Shown piece after piece: positions 46,769 to 55,734 of a stretch of DNA of 64,000 nucleotides. Numbering within the stretch: position 1 is the first letter of the stretch; every line of letters begins with the position of its first letter. The notes under the pieces were generated by a model. The model was not told the DNA's origin and made no database searches. It saw nothing but the letters and a program-made list of their open reading frames with translations. A program made the translations under genes and the position numbers. This stretch comes from an uncultured Verrucomicrobiota bacterium (GTDB taxonomy: Bacteria; Verrucomicrobiota; Verrucomicrobiia; Verrucomicrobiales; Verrucomicrobiaceae), in NCBI GenBank assembly GCA_903848465.1, contig CAINGK010000073.1:1-64000 (forward strand), in the 5' to 3' direction.

Positions 46769-47635
46769 ATGTCTGAGCAACGTACCGTCACCGCCGCCGC
46801 CGATCTCCTGCCTTTTCTCTTTGAAAACTGGCCGGACATGAAGCGCACACGCCTCAAACAATGGCTGAAATTCGGCAGCGTCCGCGTGAATGACCGCGCC
46901 GTGACCCGCCACGACCACAAACTCACCCCTGGGGACAAGATCACCATCAAGGTCGAGCGCGCCCCGCGTGCAGACGTCAAACCCATGCCCGCCGGACTCA
47001 GCATCGTCTATGAAGACGAGGCCATCATCGTGCTCAACAAAGGCGCTGGTTGGCTCACCGTCGCCACCGATTCCGGCAACGGTCGCACCGCCTACGCCGC
47101 CCTCACCGACCACGTCCGCGGGACCGATGTCCGCAGCCGCGTCTGGATCGTCCACCGCCTGGATCGCGATACCTCCGGCCTCATCGTCTTCGCCAAAACC
47201 GAGCCCTTCAAGCGCATCCTCCAGCAGAACTGGCATCGTTTTGACAAAACCTACCTTGCCATCACCGAAGGCGTCATCAAACGCGATTCCGGCACCCTGC
47301 GCTGCTTTCTCAATGAGGAATTCTCCCTCCGCGTCCGCAGCGTCCCGCCAGATGAAGACACCCGCGAGGCCATCACCCACTTCAAAGTCCTCAAGCGCAC
47401 GCACCACACCTCGCTCGTCGAGCTGAAGCTCGAAACCGGCCGCCGCCATCAGATCCGCGTCCATCTCTCCGACATGGGCCACCCCATCGTCGGCGACAAA
47501 CCCTACGGTGCCACCACCGACCCCGCCAGACGCCTGGGCCTCCACTCCAGCGAACTCCATTTCATCCATCCCGCCACCCAGGCAAAAATGGACTTCGTTC
47601 TCCCCCTGCCGGACGCACTGGCAAAGCTGGTTTAA
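46769..47635 (+). CDS. RluA family pseudouridine synthase
   Basis: 288 residues. Residues 12-65 form an S4 RNA-binding domain (LFENWPDMKRTRLKQWLKFGSVRVNDR). The catalytic motif HRLDRDTSGLIVFAK has the nucleophilic aspartate D132, and GRRHQIRVHLSDMGHPIVGDKPYGA is the family's second signature. It modifies uridines in rRNA or tRNA; the target (RluA, RluC or RluD type) cannot be fixed from the sequence. About 218 bp separate it from rpsB. Confidence 0.9.
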   Translation: MSEQRTVTAAADLLPFLFENWPDMKRTRLKQWLKFGSVRVNDRAVTRHDHKLTPGDKITIKVERAPRADVKPMPAGLSIVYEDEAIIVLNKGAGWLTVATDSGNGRTAYAALTDHVRGTDVRSRVWIVHRLDRDTSGLIVFAKTEPFKRILQQNWHRFDKTYLAITEGVIKRDSGTLRCFLNEEFSLRVRSVPPDEDTREAITHFKVLKRTHHTSLVELKLETGRRHQIRVHLSDMGHPIVGDKPYGATTDPARRLGLHSSELHFIHPATQAKMDFVLPLPDALAKLV

Positions 47636-47853
47636 CCTGCCGGTGGGTCAGGGGAGTCCCCCATGTGACGATTCCGAGGGTGAAAAACTGCTTGCCGTCG
47701 CAGGGGATGCCGGTAACATCGCGCCCCTTTTGCCGGGCCATGTTGGTCAGGCCAAAGGATTCAAACCGAAGCCCATTCGACCGGATCAGCCCTTGTGGTT
47801 GAGCGTTTTGCCCCCAAAACGTGCGGAAGACAGGCACCTTAGATACCAAATAC
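47636..47853 (+). promoter_or_regulatory. Leader region before rpsB, nothing certain
   Basis: These 218 bp carry no convincing gene, though open frames exist on both strands. Leaders of rpsB often contain autoregulatory structures in other bacteria; none was recognised here, and no clear promoter boxes were found. Confidence 0.3.
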
Positions 47854-48546
47854 ATGTCAACACAGATCCTCGCCGAACTCGTCGAAGCCGGAGTCCATTT
47901 CGGACATCAAACCAAGCGCTGGAACCCCAAGATGAAGAGCTTCATCATGGGTACCAAAAACCAGATTCACATCCTCAACATCGAGGAAACCGTCAAGCAG
48001 ATCGACACGGCCGCTGAATTCCTGGCCGACCTCGCTCGCCGTGGCAAAAAAATCCTCTTCGTCGGCTGCAAACGCCAGGCTCAAGAAGCCGTGAAGCAGG
48101 CCTCCGAAGCTTGCGGTCAGTTCTACGTCAATCATCGCTGGCTGGGTGGCACACTCACCAACATGGAGACGATCAAGAAGAGCATCGCCCGTCTCAACTA
48201 CCTCGAAGAAATCGAGAGCAAGCCTGAGTTCAAGCTCATGTCCAAGAAGGAACTCGCCGGCCTCAACCGCGAGCGCATCAAGCTGGAGCGCAACCTCCGC
48301 GGCATCCGCCACATGGGCAAGATCCCTGACGCTGTCGTCATCGTTGACTCCGCCCGCGAGCACATCGCCGTCCATGAGTCCCGCCGTCTGAAGATCCCGA
48401 TCGTCGCCTTGGTGGACACCAACGCCGATCCGAACATCATCGACTACCCGATCGCCGCCAACGACGACGCCATCCGTTCCATCCGCATCATCCTGCAGAA
48501 GCTGATCGACCCCGTCATCATCGCCACTGCCGAAGCCAAGAAGTAA
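47854..48546 (+). CDS. rpsB: 30S ribosomal protein S2
   Basis: 230 residues. S2 of the small ribosomal subunit. Conserved regions: LVEAGVHFGHQTKRWNPKMKSFI, ILFVGCKRQAQEAV, VNHRWLGGTLTNMETI, MGKIPDAVVIVDSAREHIAVHESRRLKIPIVALVDTNADPNIIDYPIAANDDAIRSI. The ATG at 47854 is chosen because homology starts there; an earlier in-frame start at 47821 would add 11 residues. It is 24 bp before tsf, the standard bacterial pair. Confidence 0.97.
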   Translation: MSTQILAELVEAGVHFGHQTKRWNPKMKSFIMGTKNQIHILNIEETVKQIDTAAEFLADLARRGKKILFVGCKRQAQEAVKQASEACGQFYVNHRWLGGTLTNMETIKKSIARLNYLEEIESKPEFKLMSKKELAGLNRERIKLERNLRGIRHMGKIPDAVVIVDSAREHIAVHESRRLKIPIVALVDTNADPNIIDYPIAANDDAIRSIRIILQKLIDPVIIATAEAKK

Positions 48547-48570
48547 TCCATTTCACCCCCCAACCGACCC

Positions 48571-49170
48571 ATGGCTGAAATCTCCGCTAAACTCGTCATG
48601 ACCCTGCGTGAAAAGACCAACGCAGGCATGATGGAATGCAAAAAAGCCCTCACGGAAGCCGCTGGCGACCTCGAGAAGGCTGAAGTCATCCTCCGCAAAA
48701 GCGGCACCATCAAGGCCGAGAAAAAGGCCGACCGCCAGACGAAGGAAGGCATCATCGCCTCCTACATCCACATGGCAGGCCGTATCGGCGTGCTCATCGA
48801 AGTGAATTGCGAGACCGACTTCGTCGCCCGCAACGAAAACTTCCAGGCCCTCGTGAAGGACATCTCCCTTCACATCGCCGCCTCCAACCCACGCTTCCTC
48901 CAGCGCGAAGACGTCCCTGCGGACCTCGTCGCCAAGGAACGTGAAATCGGTGCCGAGCTGGTTAAAGGCAAGCCTGCCAACATCGTGGACAAGATCGTGG
49001 ACGGCAAAATGGAGAAATTCTTTGCCGACAACTGCCTGCTCGAACAAGCCTTCATCAAGGATCCCGATCTCACCATCGCGAATCTGATCAAAGGCAAGAT
49101 CACCGAACTGGGCGAAAACCTCATCGTGCGCCGCTTCGTGCGTTACGCCGTGGGTGAAGATCTGTCATAG
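48571..49170 (+). CDS. tsf: Translation elongation factor Ts
   Basis: 199 residues, short compared with about 280 in E. coli but normal for several phyla that lack one subdomain. It exchanges GDP for GTP on EF-Tu. KLVMTLREKTNAGMMECKKALTEAAGDLEKAEVILRKSG is the UBA-like N-terminal domain with the conserved TGAGMM-type turn, and IGVLIEVNCETDFVARNENF is the second signature. It ends 29 bp before a strong terminator. Confidence 0.95.
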   Translation: MAEISAKLVMTLREKTNAGMMECKKALTEAAGDLEKAEVILRKSGTIKAEKKADRQTKEGIIASYIHMAGRIGVLIEVNCETDFVARNENFQALVKDISLHIAASNPRFLQREDVPADLVAKEREIGAELVKGKPANIVDKIVDGKMEKFFADNCLLEQAFIKDPDLTIANLIKGKITELGENLIVRRFVRYAVGEDLS

Positions 49171-49199
49171 TCCGAGTTCACCAACTCACGACTCATTCA

Positions 49200-49228
49200 G
49201 GGGGCGGACGCAAGTCCGCCCCCTTTTT
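49200..49228 (+). terminator. Intrinsic terminator of rpsB-tsf
   Basis: GGGGGCGGAC and GTCCGCCCCC form a perfect 10-bp stem (loop GCAA), followed by five T residues. Its place, 29 bp after tsf, and its strength make it a standard Rho-independent terminator. Confidence 0.9.
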
Positions 49229-49426
49229 GTCTTCATCGCCAGTACGATGGGCACTCCTGCCCGTTGACCAGCGCACCCTTTCCTCCCCAACTCTCAAGCG
49301 CCATGCCGCCCTCGTAAGATGGGTGTGGCGACAGCCCGCCCGTCTGCGAGCGTGCGGCAGCGCCCAGGACGTCCCCCCCTCCAGAGTCGGGCGGTTTGGC
49401 GCAGCCGCGTCTGGAAGAATCACACC

Positions 49427-50848
49427 TCACTCCCCACTCCTCTTCCGCGCCTCAACATAAGCCGCCATCGCAGTCAAGTGTTTGGAAAATTCAGCGCCGT
49501 CGATCTCGTCGTTTTTGAGCCAGCGGCCTTCGCTATCGAGCGCGTCAGCCGCTTTTTGAGCTTTCGCGGCCGCACCTTTAGCCCGGCTGGCCCACTCCTT
49601 CGGTGTCTGCGGTCCGGCGAGATTGTGCTGCAGTTCGTCACGGCTCTTGGCGAGCTTCTTTTTAAACTCGTCGATGTTGTCCTGCACCATGTCCGTGAAG
49701 GAGTAATGCGTGGGGATGTTGCTGCTGTCATAAGTCAGCACATAGGTGTCCTTGACGAAGAAGAGCGGCTTGTTGGTCTGCAGTTCGTAAAAGCGGGCGT
49801 GCGTGCCATCGGGCAGCTTGGAGCGTTCAAACCAGGCCAGGGCGGGCTGGAGCGGCTTGAGGTATTTGTCATCCCCCGTCAGCACCCAGAGCTGGTGCAG
49901 CACCTGCATGGCACCGATGCTTTCATAGCCCGTGACTGAGGGCGGCTCAAACTTGCGCGCCCAGACCGGATGCATCTCGCGGTCATACTGCTGCGCCCAG
50001 ACCGGCTGCGGCTCTGGCATCTGTGCCAGCAGGAAGAACTCGCCGAGTTTCTTCAAGGCAGCGAGGTAGCGCTCGTCCTTTTCGAGTTCGTAAGCGCGGA
50101 ACAGCACTTTGGCGACCTGCTGCAGGTTGTCGTCATTGAGCGTGTAATCATGCTCATAACTGGTCTTGACCCATGTGCGTGACCATTCGGCGGGATAGCT
50201 CGCTTTGAGAACGGGTGCGGTGGGATCAGCGGGACCGTTGAACTGCTGGGGCCAGGCACCGACGGGAGCCTGGGCAGCAAGGAGGCCGTCGAAGGCAAAC
50301 TTCGTGCAGCGCTTCAATTCGGCATCGTCTTTGCAGGCCGGTTCGTGGACCATTTCGAGGAGGAAGAGCAGCGCGGACTCGGTCTTGTTGTCGTCGAGGG
50401 TGGAGTAGTTGTGGCGTTTGCCGAGTGTTTTGTCGCCAGCGTCGAGATCGCTGCGGAGGTAGCTCTTTTTGGCTTTCTCAGGGTCGAAATCGAAGTCACT
50501 GCTCCAACCACCAGAGGCGAGCTGGCACTTGATCAGTGCTTTTGCCGCATCTTTGGCTGCCGTGAGAAAAACATCATCTCCCGTGGCCTGATAAGCCTTC
50601 AACATCGCCAGCCCCATCGTCGTCGTACCAGGCGGTTGGATGGAGATGATCGTGGGAGATTTGGCGTGCTCGACTTCCCCGATCTTGCCCTCCTTGTCAT
50701 ACGAAGAGGCATAACCACCCTCACGCGCGAGATGCGTGTGAGCATAGGTGACCGCCTTCTTCATAGCCGCCGTGATGACGGCGGGATCAGGCAGATCCGC
50801 GGCGAGTGCGAACGACGAGGAAAGGGCGAGCAGGAAGAGCGGGCGCAT
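49427..50848 (-). CDS. Secreted pectate-lyase-like (Pel-15E/PF09492-type) protein
   Basis: 473 residues with a signal peptide (MRPLFLLALSSSFALA). The sequence has the alternating helical pattern of alpha/alpha-toroid lyases: GGWSSDFDFDPEKAKKSYLRSDLDAGDK, YSTLDDNKTESALLFLLEM, VWAQQYDREMHPVWARKFEPPSVTGYESIG, and YVLTYDSSNIPTHYSFTD. These blocks resemble polygalacturonate lyases of PL10/Pec_lyase, with an Arg- and Asp-rich cleft. Exact catalytic residues were not verified. It is in a row with the DUF2851 gene (24 bp apart, same strand), and the two could share a promoter. Confidence 0.65.
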   Translation of the reverse strand: MRPLFLLALSSSFALAADLPDPAVITAAMKKAVTYAHTHLAREGGYASSYDKEGKIGEVEHAKSPTIISIQPPGTTTMGLAMLKAYQATGDDVFLTAAKDAAKALIKCQLASGGWSSDFDFDPEKAKKSYLRSDLDAGDKTLGKRHNYSTLDDNKTESALLFLLEMVHEPACKDDAELKRCTKFAFDGLLAAQAPVGAWPQQFNGPADPTAPVLKASYPAEWSRTWVKTSYEHDYTLNDDNLQQVAKVLFRAYELEKDERYLAALKKLGEFFLLAQMPEPQPVWAQQYDREMHPVWARKFEPPSVTGYESIGAMQVLHQLWVLTGDDKYLKPLQPALAWFERSKLPDGTHARFYELQTNKPLFFVKDTYVLTYDSSNIPTHYSFTDMVQDNIDEFKKKLAKSRDELQHNLAGPQTPKEWASRAKGAAAKAQKAADALDSEGRWLKNDEIDGAEFSKHLTAMAAYVEARKRSGE

Positions 50849-50872
50849 GGTTGGAACGCCAAAACGTCACGT

Positions 50873-52273
50873 TCAGCTCCACTCCTTCAATCTTTCCGGG
50901 AAGGGGCAGTCGGCGCAGGCCGAGTCATCCTCCAGACAGAAGTCTTCATAGATCTGCAGCAGGCCCTGCTGATGATGCAGTTTCTTGGTGAAGTCTTTAC
51001 TGCGTAGGTCATCGCCAAACAGCCGCAGCACGGCGCGGCGCACCTTTTGATTGTCCAGCAGGGCGGGGAGTTCCAGGTATTCGGCCCACAGGCGCGTGCG
51101 CTCGGGCACCAGCAGCGGGTAGGCGACATTCGCCAGCATCTCCTGCACCCGTGTCTCACCGATCAAGGCGAGTGGCTTCTCCGCCGCCTCCGCGAGCAGC
51201 GTGTAGTGGGTGGTCCAGAACTCATGGGTGAGTGCGAGCAGGGACTCGCGCCAAGCCGCCTGACTCCAGCGCGTGGCATCGGCCAGCGGCGTCACGATGA
51301 CGGACCATGAACGCAGCAGCGCGGCGAGCGCCCCCAGCCTGCGCTGCGGATGATTGCCGGGGCGGATCGCATTGAGCTTCCAGCGCAGGATCTGGCGGTC
51401 ATCCAGCCAGCGCCCCAGGCCACCGCGCAGCTTCCACCATTCGCTCCACATCTGGCGCAGGTAGGTGCGCGTAGTCGGCTCGGTATCGTCACTGCGCACG
51501 CTTTCCAGGAAGCCCGACACCCCAAAGAGCCAGGCCTCGCGCTTTGTGGCATCGAGCTGGGTGATCTTCTTCAACGGTAGCCGTTGGGAGAGAATGGCAA
51601 AGGGTTGCTGGTTCTTGCGATAGCCCAGCGTCTGCGCCAGCGCCTGGTAAATCGCCTGCTCACGGCCTTGCGCGGCCACACTGCGATGCAGACGTTTCGA
51701 TTTCAGTTCAAGACGATGCTGCGCGGCGGACTCAATGATGGACTGCACCCTCGCCGGCTCCATCTCGCGCAGAGGTGTGGCGCAGCGGCCCAGCCGTGCG
51801 GGCGCGAGGTGGCGTTTGGGCTTGATGCCCTCCGGCAGCATGTCGGCGCGCAGCAGCACCTGTGGCACCTCGCGGTGCGCTTGGGTGCGCGTGAAGAAAC
51901 GCTCTTCCGGTGCGTGCAGAAAGAGGTGCAGCACCACGCGGTTGAAGTTTTCGTTCGCACCATGCGTGTGCCGTTCCCAGTCACGCGCATCAGGATCAAG
52001 CTCGATGTCGCCACGCAGGGTCTGCCCGTCGATCACGACCGCGCAGCCGTTGAAGTCCGGGCCTGCGCCGGCATTCCATTCGCCAAAATCTGCGATGCGT
52101 ACGGCCTTGCCATCGGTGGTGGTGAACTCATGGCCAAAAACCCCCGAGAACCACAGGCTCTGCAGTTCCATCTCGGTCATCGGCTCAGCAAAACCGGGCA
52201 GCGCTTCGGCCACGCCGGAAAATACGGCGTCACGAAAACGTGAGTAGCGGTCGGCGAGCGGGAGCGGCGTCAT
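50873..52273 (-). CDS. DUF2851 family protein
   Basis: 466 residues, no signal peptide. The DUF2851 signature is in the N-terminal half: MTEMELQSLWFSGVFGHEFTTTDGKAVRIADFGEWNAGAGPDFNGCAVVIDGQTLRGDIELDPDARDWERHTHGANENFNRVVLHLF as a continuous block, with conserved D and E residues. The C-terminal half is helical and ends with a cysteine cluster (CLEDDSACADCPFPERL) that could bind metal. The function is unknown. The ATG at 52273 is favoured over an upstream in-frame one by the start of the family homology. It is divergent from the histidine kinase gene. Confidence 0.85.
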   Translation of the reverse strand: MTPLPLADRYSRFRDAVFSGVAEALPGFAEPMTEMELQSLWFSGVFGHEFTTTDGKAVRIADFGEWNAGAGPDFNGCAVVIDGQTLRGDIELDPDARDWERHTHGANENFNRVVLHLFLHAPEERFFTRTQAHREVPQVLLRADMLPEGIKPKRHLAPARLGRCATPLREMEPARVQSIIESAAQHRLELKSKRLHRSVAAQGREQAIYQALAQTLGYRKNQQPFAILSQRLPLKKITQLDATKREAWLFGVSGFLESVRSDDTEPTTRTYLRQMWSEWWKLRGGLGRWLDDRQILRWKLNAIRPGNHPQRRLGALAALLRSWSVIVTPLADATRWSQAAWRESLLALTHEFWTTHYTLLAEAAEKPLALIGETRVQEMLANVAYPLLVPERTRLWAEYLELPALLDNQKVRRAVLRLFGDDLRSKDFTKKLHHQQGLLQIYEDFCLEDDSACADCPFPERLKEWS

Positions 52274-52355
52274 GACGTTGGTGCGGTCAAACACCAAGGC
52301 GGGGCTGGCGTGGAATGCCACCAGAATTATGGTTTCACGACCTTGGAGGTTGAAA

Positions 52356-53717
52356 GTGAATCCTGCCCATCTTGTGCGTACCTACGCCATGACGATTTCC
52401 ACGTGGAGACAAGCCGCCGTGGCGCTGGCGCTTTGCCTGCTGGTGGCAACGGTATGCCTGGTGCTGCTGATCGTGCTGCGGCTGCGGGAGGTGGAGCAGT
52501 TGCGGGTGTTAGCCCATGAGGAGCAGGAGATCGGTCTGCGGTTTCACCGCGACGGCGTAGTCTTGATGTTGGACCTGCACGCCGCTGCGCTGCGGCTGGG
52601 TGACGGTGAGGTGAACGTCGGGAAGCAGGACCAGTACACCGTGCTGCTTGCGCGCAACGAGGCTTTTTTCCGCCACCCACCCGTATCGCTGACAGGAGCA
52701 GAAGCCAGCTCTTTGGAAGAAGTGCAGAAGGACCTGCGCATTTACGGCGAGCAGGTGCAATCCTGGCTGGCACTGCCCGACAAAGAGCGGCTGGCGGGCC
52801 TGATGCGTGCCGACGAGCCCTTCCGGGAAATGCTACGAGACCTCCAATCTCTGCGCGATGCCTGCGGAGCTCGCCTGCTGGACCGCGTGAGCGAGATGCG
52901 GGATTCGATGAAGGAGATGCAGTGGCTGGTGGTGACTGCATCTGCGGTCATGACGCCGCTGTTTGGAGTGCTGCTATGGATGATCTACTGCGGCTGGTTC
53001 CGCCCCCTGCAAGAGCAGGCGGCCCAGGTCGAGCATGCAAAAATCGCCCGCGATGAGATGGCCTCCCTCAGCAGCCTTGCCGCCGGACTCGCCCATGAAA
53101 TTCGCAATCCAGTCGGCGCGCTGAAAAACCGCGCCTACGCATTGGGGCTGCTAGTGGATGCCGAACTACAGCCCAAGGTGGCAGCGCAGGTGGCCAGCAT
53201 GAATCGCGAGCTGGACCGCGTGGAGCACATCGTGGGGGATTTCTTGATTTACGCCCGTCCGTCGGAGCCGCGCATCATCCCCTGCGCCTTGGCAGAACTG
53301 GTGGACACGTTTCATCACGACCACCAGGCGGAGATGCAGCAGCGCACCGTGCGTTTTGAACTTGGCATCGTGGAAGACACAAATTTCCATGCCGATCCCG
53401 AGCTCCTGCGCCAAGCCCTGCTGAACCTTGTACGCAATGCCGCCGAGGCCTGTAGTGGACGAGCTGACGGGCGCGTGCTTCTTGAGGCACTGGCATTGGA
53501 ACGCCGCATCGTGCTCGCGGTGACGGACAACGGCCCCGGCATTCCGGAAGACCTCAAGGAGCGGCTGTTCAAGCCCTTTGCCACACTCAAACGCGGCGGC
53601 ACCGGCTTGGGCCTGACCATCAGTCGCAGCATCGCCCGCAGGCACGGTGGTGATCTGCTCCTGGCTTCGACTTCGGCAGAGGGCACCCGCTTTGAGCTCC
53701 GGCTGCCGCGCATTTGA
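52356..53717 (+). CDS. Membrane sensor histidine kinase
   Basis: 453 residues from the GTG at 52356. A GGAGGT ribosome binding site at 52345-52350 sits 5 bases before it, better than anything near the ATG at 52389. A transmembrane helix lies at about 21-43, followed by a periplasmic helical sensor segment, a second helix (about 190-213), and the HisKA domain with H247 in AHEIRNPVGALKN. The ATPase domain has N-box LLNLVRNAAEA, G1 DNGPGIPEDL and G2 GGTGLGLTIS. It should phosphorylate the response regulator that follows by 39 bp. Confidence 0.9.
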   Translation: MNPAHLVRTYAMTISTWRQAAVALALCLLVATVCLVLLIVLRLREVEQLRVLAHEEQEIGLRFHRDGVVLMLDLHAAALRLGDGEVNVGKQDQYTVLLARNEAFFRHPPVSLTGAEASSLEEVQKDLRIYGEQVQSWLALPDKERLAGLMRADEPFREMLRDLQSLRDACGARLLDRVSEMRDSMKEMQWLVVTASAVMTPLFGVLLWMIYCGWFRPLQEQAAQVEHAKIARDEMASLSSLAAGLAHEIRNPVGALKNRAYALGLLVDAELQPKVAAQVASMNRELDRVEHIVGDFLIYARPSEPRIIPCALAELVDTFHHDHQAEMQQRTVRFELGIVEDTNFHADPELLRQALLNLVRNAAEACSGRADGRVLLEALALERRIVLAVTDNGPGIPEDLKERLFKPFATLKRGGTGLGLTISRSIARRHGGDLLLASTSAEGTRFELRLPRI

Positions 53718-53756
53718 GATGCTTGCATGATGCCGGGGACGGCGGCACTTTGCCGC

Positions 53757-55181
53757 ATGTCTGAACACAGCGCACGTCTGCTGCTGATTGATGATGACGA
53801 CGATTTCGCCTCGTCGCTTCTCACCGTGCTGGAGACCAGCGGTCATCTGGTTCGGCGCGCCAGTGACGGCACCACGGGAATTCAGATGGCCATGACGGAG
53901 CCGTTTGATTTGGTGATCTGCGACATCCGCATGCCAGGCATTGGTGGCATGGAAGTGCTGCAGCAGCTTCACGCGGCCAAGCCGCGGCTGCCGGTCATTT
54001 TGATGACCGCCTTCACCACCACGGAGCGCGCTATTGAGTCGATGAAGGCAGGTGCCTTTGACTACCTGCTCAAGCCGTTTGATCCGCCCGAGATGCTGCG
54101 GGTCGTCGAGCGTGCTCTGCACATGTCATTCGCTGCCGCACGCCCCGTGCCGTTGCGCGAGGGTGAGGCTGGGAAAGCCGCACTCATCGGCCGCAGCCGT
54201 GCGATGCAGGAGGTCTTCAAACAACTCGGCAGTTATGCCGCCACTCCAGTACCGGTGTTGATTCTGGGGGAGACCGGGACGGGCAAGGAACTCGTGGCCC
54301 GCGCGCTGCACCTGCACAGCAGCCGCGCCGCCCAGCCTTTCGTGGCCGTGAACTGCGCGGCCATTCCAGAGAACCTGATCGAAAGCGAGCTCTTTGGCCA
54401 CGAGAAAGGTTCCTTCACGCATGCGGTGTCGCGTCGTGCTGGGCGCTTCGAGCAGGCACAGGGAGGCACTTTGTTTCTGGATGAGATTGGCGACATCCCA
54501 CCACCCGTGCAGGCGAAGCTACTGCGCGTGCTGCAGGAGCGGCGCGTCAGCCGCGTGGGCGGCAGCCAGGAGATCGAGCTGGATGTGCGTGTAATCGCCG
54601 CCACGCACCGCGACCTGCCCACCATGATCAAGAAAGGTGAGTTTCGCGAAGATCTGCTCTACCGCCTGAACGGTGCCGTGCTGCGACTGCCGCCCTTGCG
54701 GGACCGCACCGACGACATCACGCCGCTGACCCGGCATTTCCTCGCCAAAGTGGCGGGACAGCTCGGCATCACGGAACCGGCCATCGAGCGCGAGGCGCTG
54801 GAGGTGCTCAAGCAGCACCGTTGGACCGGCAACGTGCGTGAATTGGAAAACGTCACCCGCACCCTGCTCATCGAAGCGCGCGGTTTTCCCATCTCGGCGG
54901 AGATGGTTCGCACTCTGCTGGGATCACCGCCAGCGGAGTCACCGGCACACACGATCACCGAACTAGTTGAGTCCTGCCTCCGTGCAGCGCAGTCAGGCAC
55001 GCTCCCCGGCGGTGCGCTCAATGCGGCGATGGAGGCGCTGGAACAGGCGCTGTATGCCAGCGCCCTCCGACTCGCCGCTGGCAACCAAAGCCAGGTGGCC
55101 GAATGGCTCGGCGTTTCCCGCGTCACAGTACGGGAGAAGCTGGACCGCTATGATCTGCTGCCCAAGCGGACCAAAAAGTAA
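53757..55181 (+). CDS. NtrC-type sigma-54-dependent response regulator
   Basis: 474 residues. Receiver domain 1-120 with phosphoacceptor D56 (VICDIRMPG) and K106; AAA+ domain 140-380 with Walker A GETGTGKE (171-178), Walker B LFLDEIGD (239-246) and arginine finger regions; C-terminal Fis-like helix-turn-helix NQSQVAEWLGVSRVTVREKLDRYDL. The sigma-54 contact loop is GSFTHA (218-223) instead of the canonical GAFTGA, so the fifth residue is histidine rather than glycine. It is the partner of the kinase just upstream. A candidate sigma-54 promoter and a small secreted protein gene lie directly downstream. Confidence 0.92.
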   Translation: MSEHSARLLLIDDDDDFASSLLTVLETSGHLVRRASDGTTGIQMAMTEPFDLVICDIRMPGIGGMEVLQQLHAAKPRLPVILMTAFTTTERAIESMKAGAFDYLLKPFDPPEMLRVVERALHMSFAAARPVPLREGEAGKAALIGRSRAMQEVFKQLGSYAATPVPVLILGETGTGKELVARALHLHSSRAAQPFVAVNCAAIPENLIESELFGHEKGSFTHAVSRRAGRFEQAQGGTLFLDEIGDIPPPVQAKLLRVLQERRVSRVGGSQEIELDVRVIAATHRDLPTMIKKGEFREDLLYRLNGAVLRLPPLRDRTDDITPLTRHFLAKVAGQLGITEPAIEREALEVLKQHRWTGNVRELENVTRTLLIEARGFPISAEMVRTLLGSPPAESPAHTITELVESCLRAAQSGTLPGGALNAAMEALEQALYASALRLAAGNQSQVAEWLGVSRVTVREKLDRYDLLPKRTKK

Positions 55182-55327
55182 CAACACCGAGCCTGGTGGG
55201 CGCTTTGGAAGTTTACACAGGGTGCATTGAAACTTTACAATCAGGGGGTGGCAAAGCTCCAGTCGGCGTCCTCCAAAAACCTCTAGATCCCAGTAAAATC
55301 AAGGCTTCCAGCCTGAGTCAGTCCGGC
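55182..55327 (+). promoter_or_regulatory. Upstream region with a short inverted repeat, possible activator site
   Basis: Within these bases AAGTTT and AAACTT are inverted partners around a 16-base centre, about 80-120 bp ahead of the candidate sigma-54 promoter, a normal place for an enhancer. Only the sequence symmetry supports this. Confidence 0.25.
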
Positions 55328-55343
55328 TGGCATGGAAATGGCA
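55328..55343 (+). promoter_or_regulatory. Candidate sigma-54 promoter
   Basis: TGGCATGGAAATGGCA has GG at 55329-55330 and GC at 55341-55342, the exact GG-N10-GC spacing of the -24/-12 consensus (TGGCACG-N4-TTGC[A/T]); the -12 box reads TGGCA instead of TTGCA. Transcription would begin near 55354, about 94 bp ahead of the small gene at 55448. The adjacent NtrC-type activator makes it more likely. Confidence 0.5.
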
Positions 55344-55447
55344 TTGATAAGAGACAATTCAGGAACGCTTCTTCGCGGCAACCAACGCAAGGGCCGTTTC
55401 CCGGATGAAATTCAAATCCAACCAACCAATCCTAGTTCATACCAGCC

Positions 55448-55681
55448 ATGAAAACGAAACTCATGCTCGTCGCCTTGGTGGCTTCCGCCGCCGTTGCACA
55501 GGCCACACCAGCCATCACCCCAGCCAAGACCAAGGCTCCGCTCCACATCAGCAATGTGAAGGGCGTCTTCCACAAAATTGCTCAGAAGCCCAGTGCAGCC
55601 CCAGTCGCTCCTAGCGGCCAGAGGGTCGCCGCAGCCGGTCCCTTCCTCAATCATCCAGATACCGCTCCTGGACCACATTGA
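55448..55681 (+). CDS. Small secreted protein of unknown function
   Basis: 77 residues: signal peptide MKTKLMLVALVASAAVAQA, then a short mature part rich in Pro, Ala and Lys with ISNVKGVFHKIAQKP and a C-terminal NHPDTAPGPH. There is no known domain and no cysteine. A strong terminator follows 17 bp after the stop, so the gene forms its own unit, together with the sigma-54 site in front. The real presence of a protein is supported by signal peptide, terminator and lack of frame breaks. The start has no strong ribosome binding site. It might be a surface or signalling peptide. Confidence 0.6.
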   Translation: MKTKLMLVALVASAAVAQATPAITPAKTKAPLHISNVKGVFHKIAQKPSAAPVAPSGQRVAAAGPFLNHPDTAPGPH

Positions 55682-55697
55682 TCCAGTTTAGCTTTGC

Positions 55698-55734
55698 GCG
55701 GCATGCGGTCCTGGATCGCATGCCGCGTTTTTTT
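55698..55734 (+). terminator. Intrinsic terminator behind the small secreted protein gene
   Basis: GCGGCATGCG and CGCATGCCGC form a perfect 10-bp stem (loop GTCCTGGAT), followed by G and seven T residues. It is oriented for transcription on the plus strand. Confidence 0.9.

Noticed and set aside
47636..47853. rpsB leader riboswitch
   Set aside because: No structure or conserved motif could be identified by eye, so only the gene-free region was recorded.
47562..47855. Minus-strand open frame in the region before rpsB
   Set aside because: It overlaps the end of the RluA gene and the rpsB start and has no recognisable content.
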